From assembly GCF_000280905.1 (NCBI RefSeq), contig NZ_ALAP01000070.1, positions 1-64,000 on the forward strand: a stretch of 64,000 nucleotides of DNA, written 5' to 3'. The first letter of the stretch is position 1; every line of letters begins with the position of its first letter. The DNA is from Streptomyces sp. AA1529 (GTDB taxonomy: Bacteria; Actinomycetota; Actinomycetes; Streptomycetales; Streptomycetaceae). Below, one piece after another: positions 8,507 to 17,282 of this stretch. Both the position numbers and the translations under genes were made by a program. Under the pieces are notes generated by a model. That model did no database searches, was not told the origin of the DNA, and saw nothing but the letters and a program-made list of their open reading frames with translations.

Positions 8507-9004
8507 TCAGCTCCGGTAGGGCTTCGCCTCCATGATGCGGACGGAGGCCATCTTGCCGTTCGGCAGCTCGTACTCGGCGTCCTGGCCGACCTTCTTGCCC
8601 ATCACGCCGGAGCCCAGGGGCGACTGCGGAGAGTAGGTCTCGATCTCGGAGCTGGCGTACTCGCGGGAGGCCAGCAGGAAGGTGATCGTGTCGTCCTCGT
8701 CACCGTCGAAGGCGATCTTGACCACCATGCCGGGCTCCACCACACCGTCGTCCGCCGGAGCCTCACCGACCTTGGCGTTCTCCAGGAGCTGCTGGAGCTG
8801 CCGGATACGCAGCTCCTGCTTGCCCTGCTCCTCCTTGGCCGCGTGGTACCCGCCGTTCTCGCGGAGGTCGCCCTCCTCGCGAGCCGCCTCGATCTTCTTG
8901 GAGATCTCGGTGCGTGCAGGACCCGACAGGTACTCCAGCTCGGCCTTGAGCTGGGAGTACGCCTCCTGGGTCAGCCAGGTGACGTTGTCGCTGGTCTGGG
9001 TCAC
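8507..9004 (-). CDS. greA: Transcription elongation factor GreA
   Basis: 165 residues, standard length. It rescues arrested RNA polymerase by stimulating transcript cleavage through the secondary channel. The N-terminal coiled coil contains the acidic tip AREEGDLRENGGYHAAKEEQG, with the D and E residues needed for cleavage; the C-terminal FKBP-like domain includes SPLGSGVMGKKVGQ. The GTG start at 9004 follows GAGGAG. Starting from a later codon would remove part of the first helix. Confidence 0.95.
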   Translation of the reverse strand: MTQTSDNVTWLTQEAYSQLKAELEYLSGPARTEISKKIEAAREEGDLRENGGYHAAKEEQGKQELRIRQLQQLLENAKVGEAPADDGVVEPGMVVKIAFDGDEDDTITFLLASREYASSEIETYSPQSPLGSGVMGKKVGQDAEYELPNGKMASVRIMEAKPYRS

Positions 9005-9203
9005 AGGTGCTCCTCGTCGGTACTGGGATATGAAGCTGATGCAGAAAACGCCCTACCAGAAAGGGTGCGCCTGCACTGGTGGGCGAAACCACGAGCTTAA
9101 CAATTCCGCCGGAAAAGGGAAGAAGACTCCGGCTCCACCCCAGGTCAGCAGGGTCCGCCGGACGGGCCGGAACGACGGCCGGACGCCGGGCGGGCCGCCC
9201 GCC

Positions 9204-9623
9204 TCAGCGCTCCTGGCAGCCGATCAGCTCGGCGCTCGTGGCGCGCGCCGTGGTACGCACGGTGACGACCTCGTCCACCCGGGAGGTGCCCGCGGCGAAC
9301 TCCGCGTTCTTGCGGCCCACCTCGCTGCCGTCCTCCGCGCGGGTGCGCAGCGTGCACACGCCCGCGACCCCGGCCTCCTTGCGCACCTCCACATGGACCT
9401 GCACCGCGCTGTCGGAGACCACCTTGAACTTGATCAACTCGCCGCTCACCTGCTGGCCGGAGATGTAGTCGACCCCGAACCAGCCGATCAGCGCGAGCAT
9501 CAGCACCCCCAGCACACCGCCGGTGACCTTCAGCCGACGGTCCGTGCGCGCCTCCGCGCCCGCGGACCGGCCCGCGGCACGCCCGTACCGCCCCTCGGGG
9601 ACCTGTTGACGCAGGTCGACCAT
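9204..9623 (-). CDS. DUF4307 membrane protein
   Basis: 139 residues. A basic N-terminus, one transmembrane helix (about 33-53, LKVTGGVLGVLMLALIGWFG) and an extracytoplasmic beta-rich domain (SGELIKFKVVSDSAVQVHVEV) ending with two cysteines, at CTLRTR and IGCQER, which may pair. This is the actinobacterial DUF4307 layout, and that family commonly sits beside mca as here (divergent, 177 bp). Function unknown. Confidence 0.85.
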   Translation of the reverse strand: MVDLRQQVPEGRYGRAAGRSAGAEARTDRRLKVTGGVLGVLMLALIGWFGVDYISGQQVSGELIKFKVVSDSAVQVHVEVRKEAGVAGVCTLRTRAEDGSEVGRKNAEFAAGTSRVDEVVTVRTTARATSAELIGCQER

Positions 9624-9800
9624 GGTCCGTTCCTCCAGGCAGCCGCTCCGACCGTGCTCCGCCGACCCGGCCGGAGCCGGGCGGGCCCGGACCGGGAATA
9701 CATCACGGTGCTGATTCGGTCACTATAGAAGCCGCTCCCGAATCCGCCGACGGCGGGCGGGGCCGATGGCGGAGCCGCTTTGACCTATGAGGATTGAGTT

Positions 9801-10679
9801 GTGACTGAGCAACTGCGACTGATGGCCGTGCACGCACACCCCGACGACGAGTCGAGCAAGGGTGCGGCCACCATGGCGAAGTACGTCGACGAGGAAGTGG
9901 ACGTGCTCGTCGCGACGTGCACCGGGGGAGAGCGGGGCTCCATCCTCAACCCGAAGCTCCAGGGCGACACCTACGTCGAGGAGCACATCCACGAGGTGCG
10001 CCGCAAGGAGATGGACGAGGCCCGGGAGATCCTGGGCGTGAAGCAGGCGTGGCTCGGCTTCGTCGACTCGGGCCTCCCCGAGGGCGACCCGCTGCCGCCG
10101 CTGCCCGAGGGCTGCTTCGCCCTCCAGGACGTGGACGAGGCCGCCGGAGCACTGGTGCGGCTCATCCGCGAGTTCCGCCCCCAGGTGATCACCACCTACG
10201 ACGAGAACGGCGGCTACCCGCACCCCGACCACATCATGACCCACAAGATCTCGATGGTCGCCTTCGAGCACGCGGCGGACACCGAGAAGTACCCCGAGGA
10301 GGCGTTCGGCCCGGCGTGGCAGCCGCAGAAGCTCTACTACAACCAGGGCTTCAATCGGCAGCGCACCGAGGCGATGCACCAGGCGATGCTGGACCGCGGC
10401 CTGGAGTCGCCCTACACCCAGTGGCTGGAGCGCTGGGAGAAGATGGGGATCAAGGAGCGCGAGATCACCACCTTCGTACCCTGCGGCGACTTCTTCGAGA
10501 TCCGCGACAAGGCACTGATCGCGCACGCCACCCAGATCGATCCGGACGGCGGCTGGTTCCGCGTCCCGATGGACATCCAGCGGGAGGTCTGGCCGACCGA
10601 GGAGTACGAGCTGGCGAAGTCCCGCGTGGAGACCTCGCTCCCCGAGCACGACCTCTTCGCGGGCATCCGCGAGAATTGA
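9801..10679 (+). CDS. mca: Mycothiol S-conjugate amidase
   Basis: 292 residues. It cleaves mycothiol conjugates of toxins and antibiotics to release a mercapturic acid for export and glucosaminyl-inositol for recycling, in the cytosol. The zinc-site motif HAHPDDE is at residues 11-17, and a second histidine pair is in YPHPDHIMTHK. Length and the C-terminal EIRDKALIAHATQI segment fit Mca; the paralogue MshB is similar, but the long C-terminus and neighbours favour Mca. The GTG at 9801 is preceded by GAGGATTGAGTT. Confidence 0.93.
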   Translation: MTEQLRLMAVHAHPDDESSKGAATMAKYVDEEVDVLVATCTGGERGSILNPKLQGDTYVEEHIHEVRRKEMDEAREILGVKQAWLGFVDSGLPEGDPLPPLPEGCFALQDVDEAAGALVRLIREFRPQVITTYDENGGYPHPDHIMTHKISMVAFEHAADTEKYPEEAFGPAWQPQKLYYNQGFNRQRTEAMHQAMLDRGLESPYTQWLERWEKMGIKEREITTFVPCGDFFEIRDKALIAHATQIDPDGGWFRVPMDIQREVWPTEEYELAKSRVETSLPEHDLFAGIREN

Positions 10680-10683
10680 CGGT

Positions 10684-10992
10684 ATGAGCCCGACGCAGAC
10701 AACGCTCGCCCAGGTCCTTCCGCTGGCGAAGGACCTGGACGAGAACAAGGTGACCCCCGGCGTGCTCGGCTTCGTCGTCTTCGCCCTCATCGGCGCAGCC
10801 GTGTGGATGCTGATGAAGTCGATGAACAAGCACATGCGGCGCGTGGACTTCGAGGAGCCCGCCGGCACCGCGCCCGCGGCGGCGGGCGCCACCGGCGGGA
10901 CCGCCGAGGGGACCGACGCCGACGGGACCGACGCCGCCGACGCGCGCAAGGCCGAGGCCGCCGCCCCGGCACCATCCGAGCGAAAGGGCTGA
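10684..10992 (+). CDS. Small single-helix membrane protein next to mca
   Basis: 102 residues beginning 4 nt after the mca stop, so probably co-transcribed. Residues about 26-46 form one transmembrane helix (VLGFVVFALIGAAVWMLMKSM), followed by a basic patch and a low-complexity Ala/Gly/Asp/Thr tail. I recognise it only as a conserved Streptomyces neighbour of mca. Function unknown. Confidence 0.8.
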   Translation: MSPTQTTLAQVLPLAKDLDENKVTPGVLGFVVFALIGAAVWMLMKSMNKHMRRVDFEEPAGTAPAAAGATGGTAEGTDADGTDAADARKAEAAAPAPSERKG

Positions 10993-11047
10993 GCGGCCCC
11001 CGCCGGCCGCCCGGCCCCCTCGCCGCGACCTCCGTCTGGAGAACGAC

Positions 11048-11713
11048 ATGCTGTTCGGCAGGTTCAAGAACCGCGTCCCCACCCCCGAGGAAGCCCTCCA
11101 GGGCCGCCCCGAGCCGGAGTACGCGGTACCCGAGCGCCACACCGTGCTCGGCACGGCGCTCCAGGGCCCGTACCCGGAGGGCCTGGAGATCGCCGACTTC
11201 GGCATGGGCTGCTTCTGGGGCGCCGAGCGCGTCTTCTGGACGACCGAGGGCGTCTGGACGACCCTCGTCGGCTACCAGGGCGGATCCACCCCGAACCCCA
11301 CCTACGAAGAGGTCTGCTCGGGCCTGACCGGGCACACCGAGGCGGTACGCGTCGTGTACGACCCGGCGAAGATCTCCTACGAGACCCTGCTCAAGCGCTT
11401 CTGGGAGTCCCACGACCCGACCCAGGGCTTCCGCCAGGGCAACGACACCGGCACCCAGTACCGCTCGGCGATCTACACCCACTCCCCCGCGCAGGCCGCC
11501 GCGGCCGAGGCCTCCCGGGACGCCTACCAGCAGGTCCTCACCGGCTCCGGACACGGCACGATCACCACCGAGATCCTCCCCGCCGAGGGCCGCCCCTTCC
11601 ACCCCGCCGAGGGCTACCACCAGCAGTACCTCGACAAGAACCCGGGCGGCTACTGCGGCATCGGCGGCACGGGCGTCAGCTGCCCGATCGGCCTGGCCCC
11701 GTCGGGCGAGTGA
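11048..11713 (+). CDS. msrA: Peptide methionine (S)-S-oxide reductase
   Basis: 221 residues. It repairs oxidised methionine in proteins. The catalytic cysteine is C55 within GCFWG, and the C-terminus carries further cysteines (GGYCGIGG, VSCPIG) that probably act in disulfide recycling. The motif GYHQQYLDKNPGGYCG is a family hallmark. The N-terminal 45 residues are an extension typical of longer actinobacterial MsrA. The ATG follows a GGAG site. With mca nearby, this is a small redox-repair neighbourhood. Confidence 0.95.
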   Translation: MLFGRFKNRVPTPEEALQGRPEPEYAVPERHTVLGTALQGPYPEGLEIADFGMGCFWGAERVFWTTEGVWTTLVGYQGGSTPNPTYEEVCSGLTGHTEAVRVVYDPAKISYETLLKRFWESHDPTQGFRQGNDTGTQYRSAIYTHSPAQAAAAEASRDAYQQVLTGSGHGTITTEILPAEGRPFHPAEGYHQQYLDKNPGGYCGIGGTGVSCPIGLAPSGE

Positions 11714-11785
11714 CCCCCAAGACGAACGCCCCCGCTCAGGCACGAGCCGGGGGCGTCAGGGGCTCTGAGTGCAGCGACTCCCGGC

Positions 11786-11998
11786 CTACCCCTGATGGAG
11801 GCCGGTGACGAACGAGGACCATGCGGCGCGCCCGAAGACGAGGGCGGGACCGTCCGCGATCTTCGAGTCGCGCACAGGGACGACCGCGGAGTGCCCGTCG
11901 CCCACCTCAACGCAGTTGCCGTTGCTTGCGCCGCTGTAGCTGGACTTGCGCCAGGCGGTGAGTGCTGACGCCTTACGGATGTGCTGGCCGCTGTCCAT
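11786..11998 (-). CDS. DUF397 protein (XRE-regulator partner)
   Basis: 70 residues. The core WRKSSYSGASNGNCVEV, then VPVRDSKIADGPALVFGRAAWSSFV, is the DUF397 signature. These small proteins are encoded next to XRE/DUF5753 regulators such as BldB/WhiJ-type partners and are thought to modulate them. The ATG at 11998 has GAGGG 8 nt upstream; a TTG at 12016 is possible but poorer. It overlaps the upstream regulator's 3' end by 26 nt on the same strand. Confidence 0.9.
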   Translation of the reverse strand: MDSGQHIRKASALTAWRKSSYSGASNGNCVEVGDGHSAVVPVRDSKIADGPALVFGRAAWSSFVTGLHQG

Positions 11999-12797
11999 CT
12001 TGGTATCCCTCTGCAACAGCCCTGATCAGGGCTAGTGACTCCTGGTGCGACAGGGCGTCGCCCAGGGCGAGATCGTAGGACACGAGGGACTGTTCGACCA
12101 CCGCTGGCGAATCGAGCACAGTCCCGGTGTTCAGGCCCTCGACGTAGGCAAGCGGCGCCATGTCGGCAAACCGCATGAGCGTCACACCGCTCTCCATCAG
12201 TGCATGTGCCCCGACATTGAAGGGCAACACGTGTACGCGAATCCTGTGTTCGCCCAGGTGAACGATGTGCCGCAGCTGTTCAGCCATAGCGCGATGCCCG
12301 CCGACGGGGCGGCGCAGTACAGCCTCGTCAAGCAGGGCCCAGACCTCCGGGGTCAGCGAATCCTCAAGAATCTTGGCCCTGGCGAGTCGTGTGCGAACGT
12401 TCTCCGCACACTTCTCGTCACTCACGCGAGGGAATCCACGGGCGAAGACGGCGCGTGCGTACTCCTCCGTCTGAAGCAGTCCGGGTACCAGCGAGTTCTG
12501 ATACTCGCGGATCATGACCGCCTGCGGCTCCAGCTCCGCAACCTCCTCGAAGAATGCCGCTAGGTTCGCGTCCGGCAAGAAGCGGACGAACACTCCGCCC
12601 GTGTTCAGGGCCTGGTCAAGACGCTCCGCGTCTTCCCTCGACGGCAAGCGGCGCCCGGCTTCAATGTGCGCGATGTGGGACCGGGAAAGGACGGCCGACT
12701 TGCCAAGCTGGGCTTGCGTCAGCCCCGCACGCTCCCGGCGCTCCCTCAGTTCCTCCCCGTACGCGTTCCGCTTCGCCTGCTTCTCCGACAGAGCCAT
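11973..12797 (-). CDS. XRE-family regulator with DUF5753 domain
   Basis: 274 residues. Residues about 12-70 are a helix-turn-helix of the XRE type (ELRERRERAGLTQAQLGKSAVLSRSHIAHIEAGR); the remainder is the DUF5753 sensory/partner domain (QNSLVPGLLQTEEYARAVF and HVLPFNVGAHALMESG). It is WhiJ-like and would pair with the DUF397 protein it overlaps. The ATG at 12797 follows GGAGGA. G+C content looks lower than in the flanking genes, a sign that this module may be mobile or recently acquired. Target genes unknown; the divergent small genes are candidates. Confidence 0.92.
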   Translation of the reverse strand: MALSEKQAKRNAYGEELRERRERAGLTQAQLGKSAVLSRSHIAHIEAGRRLPSREDAERLDQALNTGGVFVRFLPDANLAAFFEEVAELEPQAVMIREYQNSLVPGLLQTEEYARAVFARGFPRVSDEKCAENVRTRLARAKILEDSLTPEVWALLDEAVLRRPVGGHRAMAEQLRHIVHLGEHRIRVHVLPFNVGAHALMESGVTLMRFADMAPLAYVEGLNTGTVLDSPAVVEQSLVSYDLALGDALSHQESLALIRAVAEGYQDGQRPAHP

Positions 12798-12903
12798 TCC
12801 GCGTCCTCCGTGTGCACTCCGCGTCAGCACTCCTGCACCCCTGGCGACGGTACGTCCTCGCGATTCACCGTGGAGCCAAGTCGGACAGAAGAGGTGAACG
12901 CAC

Positions 12904-13116
12904 ATGAGCGTGCAGGGCAGTTCGGAACTCCAGAAGCTCAAAGAAGTGATGGATGCCCGGGAGGAACTGGCAGCGGCCTTCAAGAGCGCCGGGGTCTCAT
13001 TCCCCGCGATGGACGTGCGGCTCGAGTCCACGTACGGACTGATCGCCCTGGGCGAGGTCTCCCCTGCGACCGCGCGGGAGATGGCGTCAGTCATCGCGAC
13101 GGGAGCGGGCCTGTGA
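12904..13116 (+). CDS. Small helical protein, unknown
   Basis: 70 residues, no recognised domain. It is mainly charged helix (SSELQKLKEVMDAREELAAAFKSAG) and then a compact C-terminus (YGLIALGEVSPATAREMASVI). It is divergent from the XRE regulator with 106 bp between starts, and its stop overlaps the next start (GTGA). GAGGTG precedes the ATG. It is probably under control of the XRE/DUF397 pair, by position only. Confidence 0.75.
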   Translation: MSVQGSSELQKLKEVMDAREELAAAFKSAGVSFPAMDVRLESTYGLIALGEVSPATAREMASVIATGAGL

Positions 13117-13391
13117 GCAGGACGCGTCCCCGCGGGAAGCACGCGGCCTATGCGGGCGCAGGTTGCCACCATCCCCGGACACGAGTGGAAGACGGCCGTA
13201 CCTACTGCGACGTCTGCGGCGCCCTGCTGTACGACCGGCCGTCGGAAACTCGTCGCTCGCGAGCCAGTATCCCGGGCAGATTCGTCCGCACTCTGACACG
13301 TGGGGAAGGGGCGGCTGTGCTTCTCCTGCTCATCGGCGCCGGCTTCGGCTTCCTGGGCCTGTTCGCTCTCTACGAGACGACCGGCCCCTGA
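13113..13391 (+). CDS. Small zinc-ribbon-like membrane protein
   Basis: 92 residues, translationally coupled to the preceding gene by a GTGA overlap. It has a Cys/His cluster (GCHHPRTRVEDGRTYCDVCG) that looks like a minimal zinc ribbon, then a basic segment and one transmembrane helix (about 67-87, GAAVLLLLIGAGFGFLGLFAL). No family recognised. The zinc-binding role is inferred from residue spacing only. Confidence 0.7.
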   Translation: MSRTRPRGKHAAYAGAGCHHPRTRVEDGRTYCDVCGALLYDRPSETRRSRASIPGRFVRTLTRGEGAAVLLLLIGAGFGFLGLFALYETTGP

Positions 13392-13653
13392 GCGCTGCCC
13401 AGCGCTGCGGCGGACCGCCACGCTCGCCGCAGTGCCGGGCGGCGCGCCGTGGGCACGCGGGGCGACCGGGATGACCGGGCGCCGAGCTCGGTTCCTGTCT
13501 CATTCATACCCGAAGGGGTCGGCGACCCTGCTTGCCGGTCTCGCGGCGGATGACCGGGGCCGGCGCCCGGGCTGGTCCCCCGGGCGTGCCGTCGGCACCG
13601 AAGGCACGGGTCACCTGCTGTGTCCGGGGCGCCGCGGAGCGCATGCTGGGTGG

Positions 13654-14532
13654 ATGGATTGGTTGGTGTCGCTCCTCGGGGCCGGGCTGGTGCTGGCCGC
13701 ACTGCGGGATCTGTTCCACACGCTCTGGCATCCGACCCGCAGGGGCGGCGCCAGCCGCCTCGTGATGACGGCGCTGTGGAGGCTGTCGCATCTGTTCCCC
13801 GCGCGCCGGGGCATGAACGAGCTGGTCGGGCCGCTGGCGATGGTGACGGTCGTCGGGATGTGGACCTGTCTCGTGGTCCTGGGGTGGGCGCTGGTCTATC
13901 TGCCGCACATGCCGGAGGGGTTCGCCTTCGGGGCCGGGCTGGCGCCGCACGAGCACGGGGATCTGCTCGACTCCCTGTACGTGTCGCTGGTCAACCTGGC
14001 GACGCTGGGGATCGGGGACATCGCGCCGACCGCGGGCTGGCTGCGGCTCGTCGCACCGCTGGAGGCACTGGTGGGGCTGGCGCTGCTGACCGCGACGGTC
14101 TCCTGGGTGCTGCAGATCTATCCCGCGCTCGCCCGCCGGCGGAGCCTGGCGCTGCGGCTGGCCATGCTGCGCCGCGTCCAGCCGCCCGCCCAGTATCTGC
14201 ACTCCGCCACGGGGGCGGCGCTGCTGGAGGGCATCGCCGCGGAAGTGGTGCGGATCCGCGTGGATTTCACCCAGTACCCGGACGCCTACTACTTCCATGA
14301 CGGCGAGGAGGACCTCTCGCTGGCCGCCACGATCGGCTTCGCCGTCGACCTCGGCCGCCGCGGGCACTCCAGTGAGCAGAGCGAAGTGCGGCTGGCCGCC
14401 ACCGTCCTCGGGAACGCGCTGGCAGACCTCGCTCTCGCTCTCGACCAGCGGTTCCTGCGGACGGGCGGCACTCCAGCGGAGGTCTTCACCGCGTACGCGC
14501 ACGACCATGGGCGGCGCCCTCCCCTGCCGTGA
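13654..14532 (+). CDS. Two-helix potassium-channel-like protein
   Basis: 292 residues. Several hydrophobic helices surround a pore-loop-like segment LATLGIGDIAP (filter about 117-125), which matches the TVGYGD selectivity-filter pattern except for the I in place of Y. The C-terminal part (about 150-290) is soluble and helical. The ATG at 13654 lies 6 nt after a -10-like CATGCT (13642-13647). An Ion_trans_2-type channel is the best reading; ion selectivity is not certain because of the filter change. It ends 47 nt inside the convergent neighbour. Confidence 0.75.
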   Translation: MDWLVSLLGAGLVLAALRDLFHTLWHPTRRGGASRLVMTALWRLSHLFPARRGMNELVGPLAMVTVVGMWTCLVVLGWALVYLPHMPEGFAFGAGLAPHEHGDLLDSLYVSLVNLATLGIGDIAPTAGWLRLVAPLEALVGLALLTATVSWVLQIYPALARRRSLALRLAMLRRVQPPAQYLHSATGAALLEGIAAEVVRIRVDFTQYPDAYYFHDGEEDLSLAATIGFAVDLGRRGHSSEQSEVRLAATVLGNALADLALALDQRFLRTGGTPAEVFTAYAHDHGRRPPLP

Positions 14533-16234
14533 CGGGGTCGGACGACTGCGCGTCCGGGAGCCGGCCGCCGGAGGGCCGCCGGGGCGCCCCGAGGACCGTC
14601 GGTGGAGGAACCGCGACGCGCCAGCCCGGGTTGTAGGTGTGCGGGACCGGGTGCAGCCGCCAGTCGGCCCGCGCCGCCCAGGCGGGCAGCGGGGCGCCGC
14701 GCAGGACGAGGGCCTGGGGGCGGCCCTCCGCGGGCGGGTGGCCCTGCGCGTACCGATGGCCCTGCGCGGCGGGGCGGCAGCCCGCGGTGTGGGCGACGGG
14801 GATGGTGGCGCTGTTCCCGTCCAGTACGCACGGAGGGCGCACGCCGTGGGCGCGCAGGACGCGTTCCATGCGCTGCCAGTCCTGACGGGCCGCTGCCTGG
14901 ATGCCGGAGTGGAGGTCCAGCTGGTGGAGTTGGAAGCCGAGGTGCAGCAGCGCCACGGTCGCCGCGAGCGGGACGAGCAGCCGCAGTTTCCGCGCTGCGC
15001 ACGCCCGGCGGAGCGCTCCGCACACGCCCAGCGCGGCCACCGGTGCCAGCAGCGCGTAGGTGGGCAGCAGGAAGCGCGGCGCCGCGTAGTCCATGAAGAA
15101 CAGGTACGGGACGGCCACGGCGGCCGCCGCCGCGGCGGGCAGCACCGCGAGTGCCGTACGGCCCTCCTTGCGCGCCGTGGTGACGCCGAGGGCGACCAGT
15201 GGCGGGATCAGCAGCCACCATGCGGCGGACGCCCATCCGACGGTCACCCCCTCGCAGGGGCGGCAGAGCAGCGGCCCGTCCAGTGCCGCGGCGTGCCGGA
15301 ACACGGTGTCCAGGGACAGCTGGAGGTGCATCCCACCCTGGATGTCACCGGCCGCCCGCACCCGCTCCAGTACGCTGCCGAAGCGCAATCGGGCCTCCAC
15401 GGCCCAGGGGAGCAGCCCGAGCAGCACCCCGGCCGTCGCGGCGAGCGCGACGCCCGGCGCCGGGACCGGTGCGGATGTCGACACCGGGGCCTGGGAGCGT
15501 GGCGGTCGGCCCGGTCTCGATCCGCCCGGCCCGGGCTTCCGCCGACCCGGGTCCAGCCGGGTCCACAACGCGGCCCCGAGCAGCACCCCGACCGGCCAGA
15601 CGGTGTCGTTGGGCCGTATCAGGGTGGCGGCAGCCAGCGCCGCCGCCACTGCGGCCCAGGTGCGGGCGCGGTCCCGGACCGGTCCGCAGCCGGGCCCGGA
15701 CCCCGGCGCGGCTGCGGACGCGACCGACGCCCCTGGTCGGGCCCCGGTCCCGTACGGCGGTGCTGCCCCGGGCGCGGGCACGCAGCATCCGAGGGCCGCG
15801 GTCAGCCCCATGGCGACGTAGTGGTTGGGCATCGCGGCGCCCGCGTAGAACAGCGCGAACCACACGCTGCTGTACAGCGCGGCGGCGAGCGGCACCACAC
15901 CTCGCCGGGCGACCGCGCGCAGCCACGGCAGGAAGCCGAGGTAGAGGGAGAGTGCGGCGGCGACGGTCAGATAGCAGCGCAGCAGCGGCACGGAGTGGCC
16001 GACGGCGGCGACCGGGGCGATCAGCAGCGGCACGCCGCGGGTCCGTGGGGCGCTGAACGGCGTCTCGGGGCCGTAGGGGGCGAAGCGGCTCGCGTAGACG
16101 AGTTCGTCCCAGCCGAGCGGCAGCCCGGGGTGGACGACCGCCAGCGAGAGCGCCCCGAACGCCCCGCAGACACCGGCCAGCCACCAGCGGTCCCGGCGGC
16201 CCGCCCGCTCGGTATTCCGCGCAGATGTGGACAT
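14486..16234 (-). CDS. Polytopic membrane protein, glycosyltransferase-like
   Basis: 582 residues with roughly 9-11 transmembrane helices. The opening VHPGLPLGWDELVYASRFAP, with an acidic D/E pair just after the first helix, resembles GT-C lipid-linked sugar transferases (mannosyltransferase/ArnT-like). A Gly/Pro-rich cytoplasmic loop lies at about 150-190 and a soluble domain follows the last helix (from about residue 460). ATG 16234 is favoured over 16243 because an AGGA lies 8 nt upstream. Acceptor and donor unknown. Confidence 0.7.
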   Translation of the reverse strand: MSTSARNTERAGRRDRWWLAGVCGAFGALSLAVVHPGLPLGWDELVYASRFAPYGPETPFSAPRTRGVPLLIAPVAAVGHSVPLLRCYLTVAAALSLYLGFLPWLRAVARRGVVPLAAALYSSVWFALFYAGAAMPNHYVAMGLTAALGCCVPAPGAAPPYGTGARPGASVASAAAPGSGPGCGPVRDRARTWAAVAAALAAATLIRPNDTVWPVGVLLGAALWTRLDPGRRKPGPGGSRPGRPPRSQAPVSTSAPVPAPGVALAATAGVLLGLLPWAVEARLRFGSVLERVRAAGDIQGGMHLQLSLDTVFRHAAALDGPLLCRPCEGVTVGWASAAWWLLIPPLVALGVTTARKEGRTALAVLPAAAAAAVAVPYLFFMDYAAPRFLLPTYALLAPVAALGVCGALRRACAARKLRLLVPLAATVALLHLGFQLHQLDLHSGIQAAARQDWQRMERVLRAHGVRPPCVLDGNSATIPVAHTAGCRPAAQGHRYAQGHPPAEGRPQALVLRGAPLPAWAARADWRLHPVPHTYNPGWRVAVPPPTVLGAPRRPSGGRLPDAQSSDPVTAGEGAAHGRARTR

Positions 16235-16334
16235 GGACGGCATCCTGCCGCCGCGGCGGTGCCGTGCGGCGCAGGCACCGCCGCGCGCCGGGCCGCGGGC
16301 GGGTGGCAGGACGGCACGGCGTACCCTCGCTCGC

Positions 16335-17282
16335 GTGGTGGACGTGGACGTGGCGGACGTGGACTGGGTGGGGCGGGTCGGCGGGCTGCGGCAGTGGACC
16401 TCCGGGCCGGAACGGGCGCCGCACAAGCCGCTGTTGCTGCTGTACGCGCTGGGCCGGTTCCAGGCAGCGCCGGAGAGCGGGCTGCGGTACACGGACGTCG
16501 AGGAGGACCTGGCCGGGCTGCTGCGCGAGTACGGTCCGCCCCGCCGGACGTCGCCGGGCTATCCCTTCCACCACCTGGTGAGCGACGGCGTGTGGGAAGT
16601 GCGCACGGACTCCGGCGCGGACAGCCCGGGTCCCGGCGTCGGGCGGCTGCGGGAGAGCGGCGCGGTGGGCCGGCTGGTGCCGGAGCTGCGCACGGCGCTG
16701 GACTCCGATCCCGCCCTGCTGTCCGTCCTCGCCCGCACTCTTCTCGACCTGCACTTCCCGCCGTCCCTTCAGGAGGACGTCGCCGCGGACGCGGGGCTGG
16801 ATCTGGAGGCGGCGGACCTGGCGCGGATGACCGGCGTGCCCGGCGGGGCGGCCGAGCGGGCACGAGTTGCGGTCCACCGCCTCGTCCGGGACCCGGGTGC
16901 CGCGCGGCGGCTCCGCGCCCGGGTGCTGGCCGCGTACGGCAACCGCTGCGCCTTCTGCGGTTTCGACGGCGCGCTGGGCCGCCGCCCGGTGGGGCTGGAG
17001 GCGGCGCATGTGCACTGGTGGGCGTACGACGGGCCGGACGAGCTGTCGAACGCGCTGTGCCTGTGCTCCCTGCACCACAAACTGTTCGACAAGGGCGTGC
17101 TGGGTCTGGACCCGGGGCTGCGGATCACCGTCTCCGCCCGTTTCTCCGGCGCGGGCGCCGCGGCCCGCGCCCAGGTCCGGGAACTGGCCGGCCGCCCGGT
17201 GGCGGCGCCGGAGGAGGCCGGGGCGGCGCCGGTCGCCGCGCCCTACGCTCGGTGGCACACCACGCAGGTCTTCCGGGGTTAG
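16335..17282 (+). CDS. HNH endonuclease with sulfur-binding-type domain (phosphorothioate-DNA restriction)
   Basis: 315 residues. Residues about 12-90 (WVGRVGGLRQW, APHKPLLLLYALGR, YPFHHLVSDGVWEV) match the sulfur-binding domain of ScoMcrA-type enzymes that bind phosphorothioated DNA. Residues 202-255 are an HNH nuclease: C205/C208 in CAFCG, H225/H227 in AAHVHWW, N239 in SNAL, C242/C244 and H247/H248 in CLCSLHHK. It would cut foreign DNA carrying Dnd sulfur modification. No dnd genes are in the window, as expected for an enzyme that attacks modified DNA. GTG 16335 lies 7 nt after TACCCT (16322-16327), so it is probably leaderless. Domain call is by pattern memory. Confidence 0.82.
   Translation: MVDVDVADVDWVGRVGGLRQWTSGPERAPHKPLLLLYALGRFQAAPESGLRYTDVEEDLAGLLREYGPPRRTSPGYPFHHLVSDGVWEVRTDSGADSPGPGVGRLRESGAVGRLVPELRTALDSDPALLSVLARTLLDLHFPPSLQEDVAADAGLDLEAADLARMTGVPGGAAERARVAVHRLVRDPGAARRLRARVLAAYGNRCAFCGFDGALGRRPVGLEAAHVHWWAYDGPDELSNALCLCSLHHKLFDKGVLGLDPGLRITVSARFSGAGAAARAQVRELAGRPVAAPEEAGAAPVAAPYARWHTTQVFRG

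Noticed and set aside
11786..13391. Prophage or integrated element around the XRE/DUF397 genes
   Set aside because: No integrase, phage structural gene, tRNA or attachment repeat is visible; these pairs are common in Streptomyces chromosomes.
16335..17282. Complete Dnd or Pgl-type defence locus around the endonuclease
   Set aside because: The neighbours are a GT-C-like protein and an L,D-transpeptidase; no modification or other restriction genes are seen.
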